The notes under the pieces were generated by a model. That model saw only the letters and a list, made by a program, of their open reading frames with translations. It searched no databases and was not told where the DNA came from. Both the position numbers and the translations under genes were made by a program. 34,453 bases of DNA. Origin: Actinomyces sp. (lineage in GTDB: Bacteria; Actinomycetota; Actinomycetes; Actinomycetales; Actinomycetaceae). The stretch is taken from NCBI RefSeq assembly GCF_029851875.1, contig NZ_JARKVC010000038.1, positions 1-34,453 of the forward strand, in the 5' to 3' direction. This document shows, in pieces, positions 33,257 to 34,453 of the stretch (position 1 is its first letter; each line of letters begins with the position of its first letter).

Positions 33257-34438
33257 CAGACAGTTTATGATGTCAGTTCATTTCGAGGTTCTACAGGTGC
33301 CAACGAAGATGTTGGCGTCGTTATCAACGAGATTATTGATGAAGTCAAACGCACTCAGAGTACGCAGGACAATAAGCCTGGTGCGGTGATCTATGTTCCG
33401 CCGGGAAACTGGCCGCTTCGAACTCCGGTTGTGGTTGACATCAGCTATATCACCATTAAAGGGTCGGGTCACGGATTTACCTCCTCGTCAATTCGTTACA
33501 ACTCGGGTGACACAACGGGATGGCATGAGGTCTGGCCTGGTGGAAGTCGGATTGTCGTCGACACCGAGGGTGCGGCGTTCGTGGTGAGGCGGAGCGGGGC
33601 CCCGAGGGTCTCGGCGGTGCGGTTCGAGGATTTCTGTCTGGATGGAGTAAGTTTCCAGGGTAGTCAGAACTCCTACGAGAACGGTCGCACCGGCATTCGA
33701 TTTGAGTCCGACAATGACTCGGTTGTTATTCGTGGGATGGGGTTCGTCTACCTTGAGACCGCCGTGTCTGTTCAGGGTGCTGACGCGCTCACGATTGACG
33801 GAAGCTTCATTGCCGAGGTTGGTAGTGCTGTGATGTTGACGGGGGCGGGGCAGGCGTCGAAGGTGACTAACAACCTGATCGGTGCGGGGCATGTCGGCAT
33901 GAGTGTCTTTGCTGAGAATCACTCGGGGTTGTTGGTGTCTGCTAACAACATATTCCCTCGCGGGCGAAGTGCGGTTCACCTCAAGCACTGTGAGCGGTGC
34001 TCGATATCTGCTAACCGCATCGATGCCACTTTTCCGGGCGCTATCGTCTTCGAGGGAGGGGGACGCGAGCACCTTGTCTCTTCGAACCACTTCTTCCGGC
34101 ATCGGGAGTCCTGGCCGCCGATGCAGGGCTATGACAACGGCAAAGACGACCTGTTCGGAATCGTCCACATCACGGGTGATGGTCATACGGTGACCGCGAA
34201 TCACTTCTCCTACGACGTGGAACCTCAGGAGATCTCACCGGTAGGCGTCAAGCCGACGATGATTCTGGTTGCCTCGGGACGCAACACGATGATTGCGGCC
34301 AACCATGTCGTCGCGGCCTGTGCCGTCAATGCAGTCGTCGTCGACGCGAGTGCGCACGGAACAATCGTGACGGACTCAGCGAAGGCCGACCAGGTTGAGT
34401 TCTACGCGGAAGACGTGGCGTTCCGCGCTTTGCCGTAG
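33254..34438 (+). CDS. GH91 inulin fructotransferase / difructose-anhydride III hydrolase family protein
   Basis: This 394-residue right-handed beta-helix protein closely resembles Arthrobacter inulin fructotransferases. Those release difructose anhydride from inulin, and the related cytoplasmic DFA-III hydrolases open it to inulobiose. Shared blocks include YDVSSFRGS, KPGAVIYVPPGNW, VDISYITIKGSGHGF, FEDFCLDGVSF, GMGFVYLETAV, LLVSANNIFPRGRS and DDLFGIVHITGDGHTV. D177 (QGADAL) and E188 (FIAEVG) are 11 residues apart, matching the catalytic Asp/Glu spacing I recall for GH91 enzymes; the fold works as a trimer. No signal peptide is in frame from GTG 33254. An upstream in-frame ATG 33203 would add 17 residues and lies inside the detached leader ORF. 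Without export it would act on imported sugar, as a DFA hydrolase does. With the leader restored it would be a secreted inulin depolymerase. Confidence 0.9.
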   Translation: MQTVYDVSSFRGSTGANEDVGVVINEIIDEVKRTQSTQDNKPGAVIYVPPGNWPLRTPVVVDISYITIKGSGHGFTSSSIRYNSGDTTGWHEVWPGGSRIVVDTEGAAFVVRRSGAPRVSAVRFEDFCLDGVSFQGSQNSYENGRTGIRFESDNDSVVIRGMGFVYLETAVSVQGADALTIDGSFIAEVGSAVMLTGAGQASKVTNNLIGAGHVGMSVFAENHSGLLVSANNIFPRGRSAVHLKHCERCSISANRIDATFPGAIVFEGGGREHLVSSNHFFRHRESWPPMQGYDNGKDDLFGIVHITGDGHTVTANHFSYDVEPQEISPVGVKPTMILVASGRNTMIAANHVVAACAVNAVVVDASAHGTIVTDSAKADQVEFYAEDVAFRALP

Positions 34439-34453
34439 CGGGCTCGTGGGGGG

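Overview
The window is chromosomal DNA from a high-GC actinobacterium, most likely Actinomyces or a close relative in the Actinomycetaceae. This rests on base composition, protein character, a GuaB1-type GMP reductase, ROK and OxyR regulators, and many genes whose -10 box (TANNNT) lies only 6-7 nt before the start codon, as in leaderless actinobacterial transcripts. The genus is an inference.

Layout. 1-8.7 kb: a LacA/Maa-type acetyltransferase, a family 2 glycosyltransferase, a large membrane protein with an alkaline-phosphatase-like outer domain, a fructosamine-kinase-family protein, prephenate dehydratase (pheA), a diacylglycerol-kinase-like lipid kinase and oxyR. 8.9-12.6 kb: serS, a Cof-type HAD phosphatase and an orphan solute-binding lipoprotein in one operon. 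12.6-21.7 kb: a mannoside locus. It has a ROK repressor, a CUT1 ABC importer (binding protein plus two permeases), a GH38 alpha-mannosidase and, divergently, an AGE-family mannose isomerase. 21.8-24.2 kb: tRNA-Ser(TGA), a DASS anion symporter, tRNA-Ser(GCT) and tRNA-Arg(ACG), with clear terminators. 24.3-28.7 kb: guaB1 and, on the minus strand, a MalY-type beta-lyase followed by a MetB-type trans-sulfuration enzyme. This pair is preceded by what looks like a leaderless Met/Cys-rich leader peptide with an attenuator-like hairpin.

28.8-34.4 kb: a fructan operon. A strong promoter overlaps a perfect LacI-type palindrome and is followed by a CUT1 binding protein, two permeases, a GH32-like glycosidase, a short ORF with a twin-arginine leader, and a GH91 protein (inulin fructotransferase / difructose-anhydride III hydrolase family). 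The GH91 catalytic body is out of frame with the Tat leader and has its own Shine-Dalgarno and GTG start. It is therefore either a secreted enzyme split by a frameshift or a cytoplasmic enzyme with a vestigial leader. With the importer, this suggests a pathway that takes up difructose anhydrides or short fructans and opens them inside the cell.

The most interesting items are the fructan/GH91 operon with its detached leader, the putative sulfur-amino-acid leader peptide, the self-contained mannoside locus, and several unexplained inverted repeats at promoters or 5' UTRs. Neither ABC locus encodes an ATPase, so both probably use a shared MsmK/UgpC-type ATPase encoded elsewhere.
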